A stretch of 64,000 bases of DNA, taken from the NCBI RefSeq assembly GCF_923081025.1, contig NZ_CAKLPZ010000003.1:62001-126000 (forward strand). Reading direction: 5' to 3'. Below the pieces are notes generated by a model. That model had not been told where the DNA came from. It made no database searches and was given only the letters and a program-made list of their open reading frames with translations. The DNA comes from Neolewinella maritima (GTDB lineage: Bacteria > Bacteroidota > Bacteroidia > Chitinophagales > Saprospiraceae). Positions 35,018 through 44,414 of the stretch are shown one piece after another. Within the stretch, counting starts at the first letter, position 1. Each line of letters begins with the position of its first letter. A program made the position numbers and the translations under genes.

Positions 35018-37186
35018 CTACTTGGCGGGTAGGGCGAAGGCCACGTAGCGGTCGCCCGACTTCGTACCGAGTTTGCCGCCCCCACAGGCGACCACCACGT
35101 ACTGCCGCCCGGCTACGGCGTATACTGACGGCGTGGCATAGCCGGCTGCCGGTAGCGGAGCCTCCCAGAGCAGCGCGCCGTCGCGGGTGCGGAAGGCCCG
35201 GATCTTCTCGTCCAGCGTAGCGGCGATGAACAGGATGCCACCGGCCGTAGCGACCGGTCCGCCGTAGTTCTCACTCCCCGTATCGTCGATGCCCCGCGCG
35301 GCCAGGTCCGGGTAGCTACCCAGGGGCACTTGCCAGCGGATACTGCCGAGGTCGAGGTCCAGGGCCGTCAGGGTACCCCAGGGCGGGGCGGTAATGGGGT
35401 GACCGTCGCGGGTCTTCAGTCGCCGGTAGCCGTCCATGATGTAGGGGTAGGGCCAGGGCCCCGCGCCGGTGGCTTCCACCTTGTCACTCTGGCCGTCCGC
35501 TGCCTGCGGAGCTTCTAGCACAGCATCCTCGGGGAGGGTCAGTATCCATTCGGTGACCTCGCGGACCTGTTGGTCGCTCAGCCAATTGACGGCTGGCATG
35601 GCCCCCTGTCCGTTCAGGATGGTTTGGGTGATTTGTGGGCCGTCGAGCCGACCGGCCAGTCCCAGTAGCGAGGGACTTTGGAATACGCCGCCGCCCCGGA
35701 GGTCGCTGCCGTGGCAGGCCTGACAGGCCATCGCGTAGACTGCCCGCCCGGGATCCTGACCGGCCAGGTCCGCTACGGGGTTCATTTTCAGCATCCAGGG
35801 CATCTCGTTGGCGTTGACGAAGAACAGCCGGTCGGTGGGGGAGTAGGATGCCCCACCCCATTCCGCCCCGCCATCGAAGCCCGGAAACATGACCGTCCCC
35901 TGCTCGCTGGGCGGAATGAAGGGACCGCCATACCGGCTGCGGGTCAGTAGCTCCCGAGCCTCACGGTTCATCACGCTATCGAAGGGGTACAAGTCCTCGG
36001 CGGTGAGCCGTTGCCGCGTAAAGGGCGGCGGCAGTACGGGCATAGGCTGGGTCGGACTACTGGTCTCGCCCAGCAGGTCACTGGCCGGAAAACTGCGCTC
36101 TTCGACCGGGAATAGCGGCTCGCCGGTATCCCGGTCGAGCAGGAACAGGTAGCCGCCCTTGGTGACCTGCGCTACCGCATCCCGCGCCGCGCCGTCGTGC
36201 TGCACCGTCAGTAGGACGGGGGTGGCTGGGTGGTCGCGATCCCACAGGTCGTGGTGCACGGTCTGGTAGTGCCACACTCGTTTGCCGGTACGCGCATCGA
36301 GGGCCAGTACGCAGTTGGCGTAGAGGTTGTCGCCGGGGCGGTTGCCGCCGTAGAAGTCGTAAGCTGCCGAACCCGTGGGTACATAGACGTAACCGCGTTC
36401 TGTATCCAGACTCATGCCAGCCCAGGCATTGGCCCCGCCGGTGAGGGGAGAGCGGTCGGCGGGCCAGGTCTCGGCCCCCGCCTCTCCCGGCTCGGGAAGG
36501 GTATGGAAGATCCACCGCAGCGCACCCGTTTCCAAGTCGAAGGCCCGGATATGGCCCGGAGCGGCACCCAGGTCCTCACTGACCCGACCGCCCATAATGA
36601 TCAGGTCCTCGAAGATCACGCCCGGACTGGTAGAGATCACGAACTGCTCCTGCGCGCCCTCGCCCAGTCCGGTGTGCAGATCCACCCGTCCGTCCGTGCC
36701 GAAGGCGCGTACCGGCTCTCCCGTAGTGGCATCCAGCGCATAGAGGAAGGGTCCGGCGGGATAGTAGATACGGGCCTGGCTACCGTCCGTCCAGTAGCTC
36801 AGGCCCCGGTTCGTACTCATCCCGAGCAGTTCATCGCTGAACACGACGGGGTCGAAGGTCCAGCGCTCCTGCCCGGTTGCGGCGTCCAACGCAAAGGCCT
36901 TGAGCTGCGGGTTAGTGCCGTACAGCGTACCGTCGATCACCAGCGGATTGCACTGGATCTGGCTGCGGTTCAGGGTGTCCAGGTCGCCGGAGGCATAGCT
37001 CCAGGCGGGTACCAGGCGGGCTACGTTGGAAGTATCTAGCTGGGTGAGTGCGCTATACTGCGTGGTGGCGGCATCACCTAGGTAGTGCCCCCAGTTCGCC
37101 GGCCGGTCAGAGAGGGGCGGGGGCGCGGGTGCGGTGTCGCAAGCCAGTAGCGATAGCAGGACCAGAACCACGAGAAAGCGGAGCAT
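35018..37186 (-). CDS. PQQ-dependent dehydrogenase with embedded cytochrome c domain
   Basis: A 722-residue lipoprotein (lipobox LLAC, Cys16) with an eight-bladed PQQ propeller of the quinoprotein alcohol/glucose dehydrogenase family: NWGHYLGDAATTQYS, the repeated W-docking blades ATGQERWTF and TGKRVWHYQTVHHDLWDRD. A c-type cytochrome domain is embedded around residues 490-565, with the haem-attachment motif CQACH. This architecture couples periplasmic alcohol or sugar oxidation to the respiratory chain. A GC-rich dispersed repeat encodes the APAPPP region right after the lipobox. Substrate unknown. Confidence 0.85.
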   Translation of the reverse strand: MLRFLVVLVLLSLLACDTAPAPPPLSDRPANWGHYLGDAATTQYSALTQLDTSNVARLVPAWSYASGDLDTLNRSQIQCNPLVIDGTLYGTNPQLKAFALDAATGQERWTFDPVVFSDELLGMSTNRGLSYWTDGSQARIYYPAGPFLYALDATTGEPVRAFGTDGRVDLHTGLGEGAQEQFVISTSPGVIFEDLIIMGGRVSEDLGAAPGHIRAFDLETGALRWIFHTLPEPGEAGAETWPADRSPLTGGANAWAGMSLDTERGYVYVPTGSAAYDFYGGNRPGDNLYANCVLALDARTGKRVWHYQTVHHDLWDRDHPATPVLLTVQHDGAARDAVAQVTKGGYLFLLDRDTGEPLFPVEERSFPASDLLGETSSPTQPMPVLPPPFTRQRLTAEDLYPFDSVMNREARELLTRSRYGGPFIPPSEQGTVMFPGFDGGAEWGGASYSPTDRLFFVNANEMPWMLKMNPVADLAGQDPGRAVYAMACQACHGSDLRGGGVFQSPSLLGLAGRLDGPQITQTILNGQGAMPAVNWLSDQQVREVTEWILTLPEDAVLEAPQAADGQSDKVEATGAGPWPYPYIMDGYRRLKTRDGHPITAPPWGTLTALDLDLGSIRWQVPLGSYPDLAARGIDDTGSENYGGPVATAGGILFIAATLDEKIRAFRTRDGALLWEAPLPAAGYATPSVYAVAGRQYVVVACGGGKLGTKSGDRYVAFALPAK
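37114..37139 (-). repeat. GC-rich dispersed repeat, in PQQ dehydrogenase N terminus
   Basis: Reverse copy GGGGCGGGGGCGCGGGTGCG that encodes the Ala/Pro segment right after the lipobox of the PQQ dehydrogenase. Confidence 0.65.
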
Positions 37187-37266
37187 AGCCCGAATGTACG
37201 AAGCAGCCGCACGGACCTACAACTACCCCGCCGTAGCTAACGTTCTCCCCACTAACGCTATAGCCT

Positions 37267-38445
37267 ATGAAAGCCCGCACCGACGCCCACTTCGCCACCC
37301 AGTGCATCCACGGTGGTCTCGAGCCCGACCCCCAGACCGGAGCCGTGATGACCCCCATTTACCAAACCTCTACCTACGCTCAGTCCGCCCCCAACGAGCA
37401 CCGGGGCTACGAGTACGCGCGTACCGGTAACCCCACCCGGACCGCCCTGCAGAACAACCTGGCCGCCATCGAAAAGGGCAAGCACGGCGTATGCTTCAGC
37501 AGTGGACTGGCCGCGATGGATACCGTCATCCGCCTCTTCGAGCCCGGTGACGAGATCATCGCCAGCGACGACCTCTACGGCGGCAGCTATCGCCTGCTCA
37601 CCGCCGTGCTGGGCACCTTCGGCATCAAGAGCCAGTTCGTAGACATGCGCGATACCGATAAGGTAGCCGCCGCCATCACGGACGCCACCAAGCTACTGTG
37701 GATCGAGACGCCCACCAATCCGATGCTCAACATCGTCGATATCGAAGCCCTCACCAGCCTGGCCAAGGAGCGCGGCGTACTGACCTGTGTGGATAACACC
37801 TTCGCCAGCCCCTACCTGCAACAGCCCCTGGAGCTCGGCGCTGATCTAGTGCTGCACAGTGCTACCAAGTACCTCGGTGGCCACAGCGACGTGGTCATGG
37901 GCGCCGTCATCACGCGCAATGACGACCTGGCCAAGCGGCTATACTACCTACAGAATGCGGTGGGGGCCGTGCCCGGTCCCCAGGATTGCTTCCTCGTACT
38001 GCGCGGCATCAAGACCCTACACCTGCGCGTACAGCGCGCCTGTGAGAATGCCCGCAAGATCGTGGAGGTACTTCAGGCCAACGACCTGGTCGCCAACGTC
38101 TACTACCCCGGACTAGCCGATCACCCCCGGCACGAGATCGCCGCCAAGCAGATGCGCGACTTCGGGGGCATGGTCAGTTTCGATCTGAAGGAAGATACCC
38201 TGGAGGCCGCCACCGAGGTGATGAAGAACACCCGCTACTTCACCCTGGCCGAGAGCCTTGGTGGTGTAGAGAGCCTGATCGGTCACCCCGCATCGATGAC
38301 GCACGCCAGCATCCCGCGGGAGCAGCGCCTGAGCGTTGGACTCACCGATAGTCTCATCCGCCTCAGCGTTGGGGTAGAGGATGGCGAGGATCTGGTGAAG
38401 GATCTGGAAGCTGCCTTGGCTGCGGCCGTGCCAGCTTCGGTCTAG
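37267..38445 (+). CDS. Cystathionine gamma-synthase/gamma-lyase family PLP enzyme
   Basis: A 392-residue Cys/Met-metabolism PLP enzyme of fold type I. Motifs: [30 protein letters not shown] (phosphate site), the PLP-ring [12 protein letters not shown], and the Schiff-base Lys in [12 protein letters not shown]. The C-terminal [18 protein letters not shown] follows. Substitution-specific residues between MetB (synthase), MetC/CGL (lyase) and MetZ-like activities cannot be separated by eye. It fits a methionine/cysteine role with metH, also in this window. Monocistronic. Confidence 0.9.
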   Translation: MKARTDAHFATQCIHGGLEPDPQTGAVMTPIYQTSTYAQSAPNEHRGYEYARTGNPTRTALQNNLAAIEKGKHGVCFSSGLAAMDTVIRLFEPGDEIIASDDLYGGSYRLLTAVLGTFGIKSQFVDMRDTDKVAAAITDATKLLWIETPTNPMLNIVDIEALTSLAKERGVLTCVDNTFASPYLQQPLELGADLVLHSATKYLGGHSDVVMGAVITRNDDLAKRLYYLQNAVGAVPGPQDCFLVLRGIKTLHLRVQRACENARKIVEVLQANDLVANVYYPGLADHPRHEIAAKQMRDFGGMVSFDLKEDTLEAATEVMKNTRYFTLAESLGGVESLIGHPASMTHASIPREQRLSVGLTDSLIRLSVGVEDGEDLVKDLEAALAAAVPASV

Positions 38446-38451
38446 CGTAGC

Positions 38452-38490
38452 CGAGTGGTCTCTGGTACCCGGACCGGAGGCCACTCGACC
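38452..38490 (+). repeat. Dispersed 20-bp repeat, copy 3, in a hairpin
   Basis: GGACCGGAGGCCACTCGACC at 38471-38490 matches copies at 5171-5190 and 14428-14447. CGAGTGG (38452-38458) pairs with CCACTCG (38481-38487) to close a hairpin just after the cystathionine-enzyme stop (38445), before the convergent aminotransferase gene. Confidence 0.72.
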
Positions 38491-38497
38491 TTAGCTT

Positions 38498-39763
38498 TTA
38501 CTGTGTGACGTGGGCTACCAGCCGCGCCATAGCCTCCTGGAGCGCGGCCGGACTCACCCCGCTAAATACAATGCGAAACCAGCCTACTTCCGGCTGCCCC
38601 AGGCCACCCGGGGCGGTAAGGAGTACGCCGGTTTCTTCAAATACACCTTCCCACCAGGCCTCCGCCGCTGCCTGCGTAGACTCCGGTAAGCAACTCGAGA
38701 AGTCCACCCAGACGAACAGACTGCCCCGGGCCGCGGCGTAGGGTAGCTGTAGTTCGTCCATGGCATCGGTGACGGTGAGGTAGGCCTTGGTAAGTAGTTC
38801 CTGGTTGCGTTGCTGGAAGGTCCTGACCCAGGCGTCGTCCTGCAGTAGCTCGCTGAGTAGCCACTGCACGATGGTGCCGATCTGCTGCGGCGCGTTGAAG
38901 TTCGCGTAGGCGCTCAGTAGCTCCTCGTTGCGGCTGTACAGCAGACCCACCCGGAAGCCCGAGATGCCGAAGTCCTTCGAGAAGGAGTACCACCAGTGGA
39001 GGTAGGGACTGTCCCGCCGTTCCAGCAGCGGCAGGAAGGAGGTATAGGGGGAGTGATTGTCCAGCGTCAGATCATCGGAGAACTGACTCAGGGCGTAGAT
39101 CTCGTTGACCACCAGGTGTATCTTGTGCTCCTCACACCAATCGGCAAACTCCTCCAGTTGAGCGGCCGAGTAGACCGCGCCCGTCGGATTATCCGGTTGC
39201 GTGAGCACCAGCATCCGGAATTTATCGCCTAACTGCTCGTAAGCCTCGTCCAGTTCCGCTACGGAGAGGGGGTGGAAGTTGGCACCGAAGTCCGCCGCGT
39301 AGGTCTGGATATCGTAGCGCTCTAGCCTGGCCTTACTGTGTACGTCCGGCCGGTAGGCCTGGTAGGCCGGGGCGGGGAATACGGCATAGTCTCCCGGATC
39401 ACCCAGGCAGAGGGCCGTCACTTCGATCACCGCCGTTGCACCCGCGCTCGCGCAAAAACGGTCGGCCGCGAGGGGGACACCGGCGATGTGCGTACTGACG
39501 AACTGTGCCACCGCCTCCCGGAAGGGAGGTGCACCACTCAGGGGAGCGTAGGCGGCGACCCACTCCGGCCAGGTGGTAGTGGTGGCGATGTCCTGGAGTT
39601 TGTCGCGCATGGCTTCCCACTGCAACAGGTTTTCGGCGATGCAGAGGGTGATGGCCCCGTCGGGATTGTCGGGAGCGTAAAGATCTTCCTGAGCGCGTTT
39701 GAAGAGGGCAAAATCAGGACGCAGGGGTTCGGTGGCCTTTTGGCGGCCGCGGTGGGAGAGCAT
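38498..39763 (-). CDS. Class I PLP aminotransferase (ACC-synthase-like)
   Basis: A 421-residue fold-type I aminotransferase. The N-terminal CIAENLLQWE matches the ACC-synthase-like branch. ASAGATAVIEVTALCL is the PLP-phosphate region, LTQPDNPTGAVYS the Asn loop, and the Schiff-base Lys sits in YSFSKDFGISGFRVG. Such bacterial proteins are usually general aromatic/alanine aminotransferases, not ethylene-forming enzymes. It ends the minus-strand set pncB-nrtR-aminotransferase, only 3 bp after the nrtR stop, suggesting co-transcription. Confidence 0.85.
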   Translation of the reverse strand: MLSHRGRQKATEPLRPDFALFKRAQEDLYAPDNPDGAITLCIAENLLQWEAMRDKLQDIATTTTWPEWVAAYAPLSGAPPFREAVAQFVSTHIAGVPLAADRFCASAGATAVIEVTALCLGDPGDYAVFPAPAYQAYRPDVHSKARLERYDIQTYAADFGANFHPLSVAELDEAYEQLGDKFRMLVLTQPDNPTGAVYSAAQLEEFADWCEEHKIHLVVNEIYALSQFSDDLTLDNHSPYTSFLPLLERRDSPYLHWWYSFSKDFGISGFRVGLLYSRNEELLSAYANFNAPQQIGTIVQWLLSELLQDDAWVRTFQQRNQELLTKAYLTVTDAMDELQLPYAAARGSLFVWVDFSSCLPESTQAAAEAWWEGVFEETGVLLTAPGGLGQPEVGWFRIVFSGVSPAALQEAMARLVAHVTQ

Positions 39764-39766
39764 AGC

Positions 39767-40480
39767 TTAAATTTCGAAGTCGAGGGCGCGCCGCAGGACT
39801 GCCGAGTCGCGCTGCTCCATGAGCTGCTGGTAGGTGTCTTCGTTGAAGCGGTAGAGTACCGCCGGCCGGTGGGCCACGTTCTTCTGTCGGCCCACTTCCT
39901 CCAGCATCCCCGTTTTCATGATGCGGGTGCGGAAGTTGCGCTTGTTAAATTCCGGTACACCGAGCACCGTCTCGTAGAGTGCCTGCAGCTCGGCCAGCGT
40001 AAACTCCTCCGGCAGCAGCTCGAAACCGATGGGTTGGTAGCGCACCTTGGCCCGCAGCCGGTTGGTGGCCATCTCGATGATGCGGGCGTGGTCGAAGGCC
40101 AATTCCGGCAGCTCGTGCAGGGGGTACCACTCGGCCTGCTCGGCGTCGGAGGCGGCCACGGCGGGGTGGGCCGTCAGATTGACCAGCGCGAAGTAGGCCA
40201 CGCTGATCACCCGTCCGCGCGGATCGCGGTCCGGCGCGCCGAAGGTGAACAGCTGCTCGACGAACAGGTCGCGCACTCCCGTTTCCTCCTCCAGTTCGCG
40301 CAGGGCGCTGGCCTCCAGGTCCTCGTCCATATCCACAAAGCCGCCCGGCAGTGCCCACTGCCCCTTGAAGGGCTCGCCGCCGCGCTGGATCAGCAGCAGC
40401 TTCAGGTCGCGCCCCCCGTCGTAGCCGAACACAACGACATCTACGGTGACGGAGGGGCGGGGATATTTGTAGGTATACAA
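39767..40480 (-). CDS. nrtR: NrtR-like Nudix/winged-helix regulator of NAD metabolism
   Basis: A 237-residue protein. The N-terminal Nudix domain (about 10-145) carries an intact Nudix box ([20 protein letters not shown], then TGV). The C-terminal winged-helix domain (about 150-235; [33 protein letters not shown]) is that of NrtR regulators. In known members the Nudix domain binds ADP-ribose or similar and the wHTH domain binds DNA near NAD-salvage genes. The immediately upstream gene is pncB, a classic NrtR target. Start is TTG 40480, preceded by a CCCCTTAA-type tract. Confidence 0.82.
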   Translation of the reverse strand: MYTYKYPRPSVTVDVVVFGYDGGRDLKLLLIQRGGEPFKGQWALPGGFVDMDEDLEASALRELEEETGVRDLFVEQLFTFGAPDRDPRGRVISVAYFALVNLTAHPAVAASDAEQAEWYPLHELPELAFDHARIIEMATNRLRAKVRYQPIGFELLPEEFTLAELQALYETVLGVPEFNKRNFRTRIMKTGMLEEVGRQKNVAHRPAVLYRFNEDTYQQLMEQRDSAVLRRALDFEI

Positions 40481-40531
40481 GGAGTAAGGGACTTAGGGGG
40501 TTAAGGGGTTAAGGCCTATGGGGGGCAGGCG

Positions 40532-41965
40532 TCACTTGGTCGTGAGGAGGGCTTGCTTTTCGGCCAGGAGCTCGGGGGCCAGACCGTACACAAAGGTATC
40601 CATATCCGGCTGGTGCCACCGCGTCCAGTTCACCAGGGCGCGTTCGCGGGTGCGGTGTAGGTCGACGGGCTGATACACATCGACGCCCTGCCTAAATATA
40701 GGCTGCAGAAGCTCGGTACACTGCCCGGTAAGGGAATGCGATACCGTGACACCATCCACCACGGCCAGCGAGGGCTCACCGGTAAGCGTATTGTAAAGCT
40801 GGCTGGCTACGGGACGGTCGCCTTCGTAGTAGCGGCGCACCGCCAGGCGACCGGGATTGCTGACCTTGATGAGGGTCTCGGAACGCTTGACCTTCGTTTC
40901 CCATTCCCCCGCTGCGTTTTGAATGGCGGCCAACTTGTACACGCCCCCCAGAGCGGGCTGATCGAAGGCAGTAGCCAGGCGGGTGCCGATACCCCAGACG
41001 GTAATGCGTGCGCCGGCGGCTTTGAGTCGTGCAATGGCGTATTCATCCAGGCTGTCACTGGCGCTGATGATTGCATCCGGAAAGCCGGCCTCATCGAGCA
41101 TCCGGCGGGCGTGGATGGAGAGTTCCGCCAGGTCACCGCTATCCAGGCGAATACCGCGTAGGTCGTGGCCCCGCTCGCGCAGCTGCTTTCCGACCCGAAT
41201 GGCATTGCGCACCCCTTCGATCGTATCGTAGGTGTCGACCAGGAAGATGCAGTTGTTCGGCAACGCCTCGGCGTATGCTTCGAAGGCGCTTAATTCGTCG
41301 GTGTGGGCCATGACCCAGCTGTGAGCGTGGGTGCCCCGCACTGGTACGTCGAAGTAGCGGCCCGCCCAGACATTACTGCTTGCGTCGCAACCGCCCAGGT
41401 AGGCGGAACGGGAGGCGGTGAGGCCGCCATCGATGCCCTGGGCACGGCGCAGGCCGAACTCGATCACCCGGTCATCACCGGCGGCGGCCTTGATGCGGGC
41501 TGCTTTGGTGGCGATGAGGGTCGAGAAGTTCATCACGTTGAGTAGGGCGGTCTCCAGTAGTTGGACCTGTATCAGGGGTCCCTCGATGCGCAATAGCGGC
41601 TCGTGGGGTAGGGCGATCTCGCCCTCCGGTACGGCATCGATGTCGCCGGTGAATTTCATTCGCTGCAGGTAGTTCAGAAAGGGTTCGCGGAACAGCGGCT
41701 CTCCGTTACCACCCTTCAGCCGACCCAGATACTGCACGTCGTCGGCACTGAACTGGAGGCCCTTGACGATCTCGATGGCCAGGGGCAGACCGGCTGCTAG
41801 CGCTGCCCGCTCCCCGAAGGGTGCTTTACGGAAGAACAGGTGGAACACCGCCCGCCGCTCGTGAATACCCTGCTGGTAGTAGCCGGCGGCCATCGTGAGT
41901 TGGTACAGATCGGTGAGCAGACCGAAAGTAGGGCGGTACACCTGCGCGAGGGGAGCGGTAGTCAT
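40532..41965 (-). CDS. pncB: Nicotinate phosphoribosyltransferase PncB
   Basis: A 477-residue enzyme that makes nicotinate mononucleotide from nicotinate and PRPP (Preiss-Handler NAD salvage). Motifs: FGLLTDLYQLTMAAGYY at the N terminus, EFGLRRAQGIDGGLTASRSAYLGG and GTHAHSWVMAHTDE (catalytic His and nicotinate loop), IRLDSGDLAELS (phosphate/quinolinate PRTase-like), and VWGIGTRLATA. Length is normal for the bacterial class. Upstream lies a well-formed promoter with a palindrome over the transcription start. nrtR follows 51 bp downstream on the same strand. Confidence 0.93.
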   Translation of the reverse strand: MTTAPLAQVYRPTFGLLTDLYQLTMAAGYYQQGIHERRAVFHLFFRKAPFGERAALAAGLPLAIEIVKGLQFSADDVQYLGRLKGGNGEPLFREPFLNYLQRMKFTGDIDAVPEGEIALPHEPLLRIEGPLIQVQLLETALLNVMNFSTLIATKAARIKAAAGDDRVIEFGLRRAQGIDGGLTASRSAYLGGCDASSNVWAGRYFDVPVRGTHAHSWVMAHTDELSAFEAYAEALPNNCIFLVDTYDTIEGVRNAIRVGKQLRERGHDLRGIRLDSGDLAELSIHARRMLDEAGFPDAIISASDSLDEYAIARLKAAGARITVWGIGTRLATAFDQPALGGVYKLAAIQNAAGEWETKVKRSETLIKVSNPGRLAVRRYYEGDRPVASQLYNTLTGEPSLAVVDGVTVSHSLTGQCTELLQPIFRQGVDVYQPVDLHRTRERALVNWTRWHQPDMDTFVYGLAPELLAEKQALLTTK

Positions 41966-41967
41966 TA

Positions 41968-42017
41968 GCTTAGTTTAAATTCTAAGCAAAGCTACTAAAT
42001 CGTCGTGGAACTACCAA
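41968..42017 (-). promoter_or_regulatory. pncB promoter with overlapping palindrome (candidate NrtR operator)
   Basis: On the minus strand, TTGG (42017-42014), 19 bp, and TAGCTTTG (41994-41987) form a consensus Bacteroidota promoter 20-50 bp before the pncB ATG (41965). A palindrome GCTTAG-n8-CTAAGC (41968-41987) covers the expected transcription start. Its position suits repression; NrtR as the binding protein is inferred from adjacency. Confidence 0.6.
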
Positions 42018-42028
42018 GGAAGTAGGAC

Positions 42029-43045
42029 CTATTCTGCTGCGACGGCTTCCGGTACTACAAAATCCATCCACAGTAAGGGGGAAGGAGCGAGGTGGTACGT
42101 GAAGTCGATCGCCTCCAGGGGGTCCTCCGCACTGGGGTAGTCGCCGATGATTTTGGGAATGGTGAGCCCGCTGTCGTAGTCGTACAGTACTTCCTCGCCG
42201 TATACCGTGATGCCGGTGCGGATCGCCAGGGGACCGGAGGTCAGCTCTAGCTTAGCGGGCGGCACGTGAATGGGGACCGGCAGCCGGACCGTTGGAAAGT
42301 CCGCATTGGCAGCCCCAATACTGTGGATCCGTAGGCTATTCTTATCCACCGAGAAGATCGGGCCCAGCTCCGCTACGATCTTATCCCCGGCCTCATCGAG
42401 CACGACCAGACTGAGCCGGATCTGCTCCGGAATGAGGATCGTTTCCTCTGGCAACTGCGCCATCAGATTAAGGGTAATGGGCACCTGCATCTCGTCGATC
42501 AGGCAGTACTGCATGGTTTCGCTCAGTACGATGTCGATGGGCCGCGGCGTATCGATCACGTAGGTAGCCGCATCCGCTTCGATGAAGTCCGCGATAAAGT
42601 CCTCAAACCCAAGCTGCTGGATCACGCGCTGCGCCGCCCGCAGACTGGCCGGATTGATCTCGATACAGGTGAACTGTAGCTGCTGGGGGGTAAAGCGCGT
42701 CATCAGGGGCAGCGCCAGGGTCACGAAGGGTCCGGTGCCGGCGTAGAGCACGTGGACCGGTCCGCCACGCCGGGCGGCTACGTCCTGTATCGCCCGGTGC
42801 AGTCCAGTAACGAAGCGCTGGGTACGGATCATATCGTCTACGCACAGCGCCGCCCAGGTCATGCCGATGGCCACGCCCTTACCGGTATCTACGTGATCTA
42901 CGCTGGCGGCATCCCCCAGGTCGACCCCCGAGGCCGTGAGCAGTAAGTCGCGGTAGATCTCAATGGTATCCCGCCGCAGCTGTGGTGTGGTAGTAGGATC
43001 TAAGAGTACATCGGTGATGGACGCGAGGGTAGCATACTTGGTCAT
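42029..43045 (-). CDS. SAM-dependent methyltransferase (PRMT-like)
   Basis: A 338-residue protein with an N-terminal helical part, a SAM-binding motif I VHVLYAGTGPFVTLALPL (about 96-113), acidic motif CIEINPASL, FIEADAATYV, and a SETMQY loop resembling the double-E region of protein arginine methyltransferases. A beta-barrel-like C-terminal half (about 190-338) adds to the resemblance. Relatives include small-molecule methylases of biosynthetic clusters, so the substrate is open. Monocistronic, 63 bp before the pncB start on the same strand. Confidence 0.6.
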   Translation of the reverse strand: MTKYATLASITDVLLDPTTTPQLRRDTIEIYRDLLLTASGVDLGDAASVDHVDTGKGVAIGMTWAALCVDDMIRTQRFVTGLHRAIQDVAARRGGPVHVLYAGTGPFVTLALPLMTRFTPQQLQFTCIEINPASLRAAQRVIQQLGFEDFIADFIEADAATYVIDTPRPIDIVLSETMQYCLIDEMQVPITLNLMAQLPEETILIPEQIRLSLVVLDEAGDKIVAELGPIFSVDKNSLRIHSIGAANADFPTVRLPVPIHVPPAKLELTSGPLAIRTGITVYGEEVLYDYDSGLTIPKIIGDYPSAEDPLEAIDFTYHLAPSPLLWMDFVVPEAVAAE

Positions 43046-43153
43046 TCAGGGGCCTTGGCGGCCGGCCGGAACGGAAAGCTGCATCCCGGCAAAGGTACGC
43101 TATTCCTGGTCCATAATCCGTTGTCTACAAAGGACCCTACCCCGTGCTGTCCA

Positions 43154-44374
43154 TCATGGATACAGCAGATACCTCTCCCGCAACATCCGGTACGCTGACA
43201 GGTCACCAGCCCAGCTAGCACGAATCTCCTCCTCCGTAGCCCCACGCTCGATCATCAGCCGCAGCGCGTCCGTACCCGCCAGCAGATCGAAGAAGTCCGG
43301 CCGGGTGAAGAAGGCCACGTCCTTAGCCGTGAGTTCCCCATAAGTCTGTAGGAGCGGACCCAGGTCCAGGAAATCGATGCGGTAGCTCGCCGCAGGCTCG
43401 GTACTCAGGTCATAGCCCCGGCAGAGGGTACCGTTCAGCTTTGGATCGGCCGCGCCGGGACCGGGCCGCGGCGTAAAGGTATCCGGCGCGTCCAGGGCGG
43501 GGTGGCCGTACAGCTGAAACTGCCGGTCCGTACCCCGGCCCACGCTCAGCGCAGTACCCTCGAAGAAGCACAGACTGGGGTAGAGGTAGATACTACGCTG
43601 GTTGGGCAGATTGGGGGAGGGGGGCACGGGCAGCTCGTAGGGGGTAGTGTGGGTATAGTCCGCGCACGGCTGTACGTCCAGCGCGCACCGCAGTCCCTCC
43701 CCGAGCCAGCCTTCGCCGTTGACCATTCGGGCATATTCTCCTACCGTGAGCCCGTGCACGACCGGAATAGGATCGAGGCCCACGAAGCTTTCGTACCCCG
43801 ACTTACGCAGAGGGCCGTCCACGTAGTGGCCATTCGGATTGGGCCGATCCAGCACCAGCACCGGCTTGCCGTAGCGGGCCGCGGATTCCATCACGTAGTG
43901 CAGCGTAGAGATGTAGGTGTAGAAGCGCGCGCCCACGTCCTGTATGTCAAACACGATGAGGTCCACGTCAGCCAGGTCCTCCCGCGTGGGCTTTTTATTG
44001 CTGCCGTAGAGGGAGCGGATGGGTAGCCCCGTCGTCACATCCACCCCGTCTTTCACCTTCGCTCCGGCATCGGCGGTGCCGCGAAATCCATGCTCTGGAG
44101 CGAAGATGCGACGCACGTCCTGTCCGAGCGCCAGCAGGGTATCCACGAGGTGGGTCCCGTCGGCCAGGGTCGATGTCTGATTGACGACCATGCCCAGTCT
44201 TTTCCCCGCCAGCTTCGGCAGGTAATCCTCCGGCACATAAGCAGCCGGGGCCGCGGGTGCGGGGGCAATGGAGATGTTTTCCGCGCCGTCGGTGGTAGCT
44301 ACCGGAGCGCCCGACTTAAAACAATTTGCGGCAAACGTTAAGAAAAAACAAAGAAGAAGGTATACCTTGGCCAT
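43154..44374 (-). CDS. DUF1343 exo-beta-N-acetylmuramidase (NamZ-like)
   Basis: A 406-residue exported protein from ATG 44374. A lipobox-like AANC (Cys18) follows a hydrophobic signal, suggesting a lipoprotein. The DUF1343 domain shows GMVVNQTSTL, FAPEHGFRGTADAG, SLYGSNKKPT, VFDIQDVGARFYTYISTLHYVMES and VLDRPNPNG, where NamZ enzymes remove terminal MurNAc from peptidoglycan fragments. Length matches. A GC-rich dispersed repeat (44244-44266) encodes the Ala/Pro-rich linker after the lipobox. Divergent from the exonuclease gene. Confidence 0.88.
   Translation of the reverse strand: MAKVYLLLCFFLTFAANCFKSGAPVATTDGAENISIAPAPAAPAAYVPEDYLPKLAGKRLGMVVNQTSTLADGTHLVDTLLALGQDVRRIFAPEHGFRGTADAGAKVKDGVDVTTGLPIRSLYGSNKKPTREDLADVDLIVFDIQDVGARFYTYISTLHYVMESAARYGKPVLVLDRPNPNGHYVDGPLRKSGYESFVGLDPIPVVHGLTVGEYARMVNGEGWLGEGLRCALDVQPCADYTHTTPYELPVPPSPNLPNQRSIYLYPSLCFFEGTALSVGRGTDRQFQLYGHPALDAPDTFTPRPGPGAADPKLNGTLCRGYDLSTEPAASYRIDFLDLGPLLQTYGELTAKDVAFFTRPDFFDLLAGTDALRLMIERGATEEEIRASWAGDLSAYRMLRERYLLYP
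44244..44266 (-). repeat. GC-rich dispersed repeat, in NamZ-like linker
   Basis: Reverse copy GCCGGGGCCGCGGGTGCGGG within the Ala/Pro linker of the DUF1343 protein. Confidence 0.65.
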
Positions 44375-44414
44375 CCGAGTAAGGGGTTGCAGTCCGCCGT
44401 ATGGCGAAGGAGTC

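Noticed and set aside
38498-39763. True ethylene-forming ACC synthase
   Set aside because: Similarity in motifs is shared by many class I aminotransferases; nothing in the neighbourhood (no ACC oxidase or deaminase) supports ethylene metabolism.
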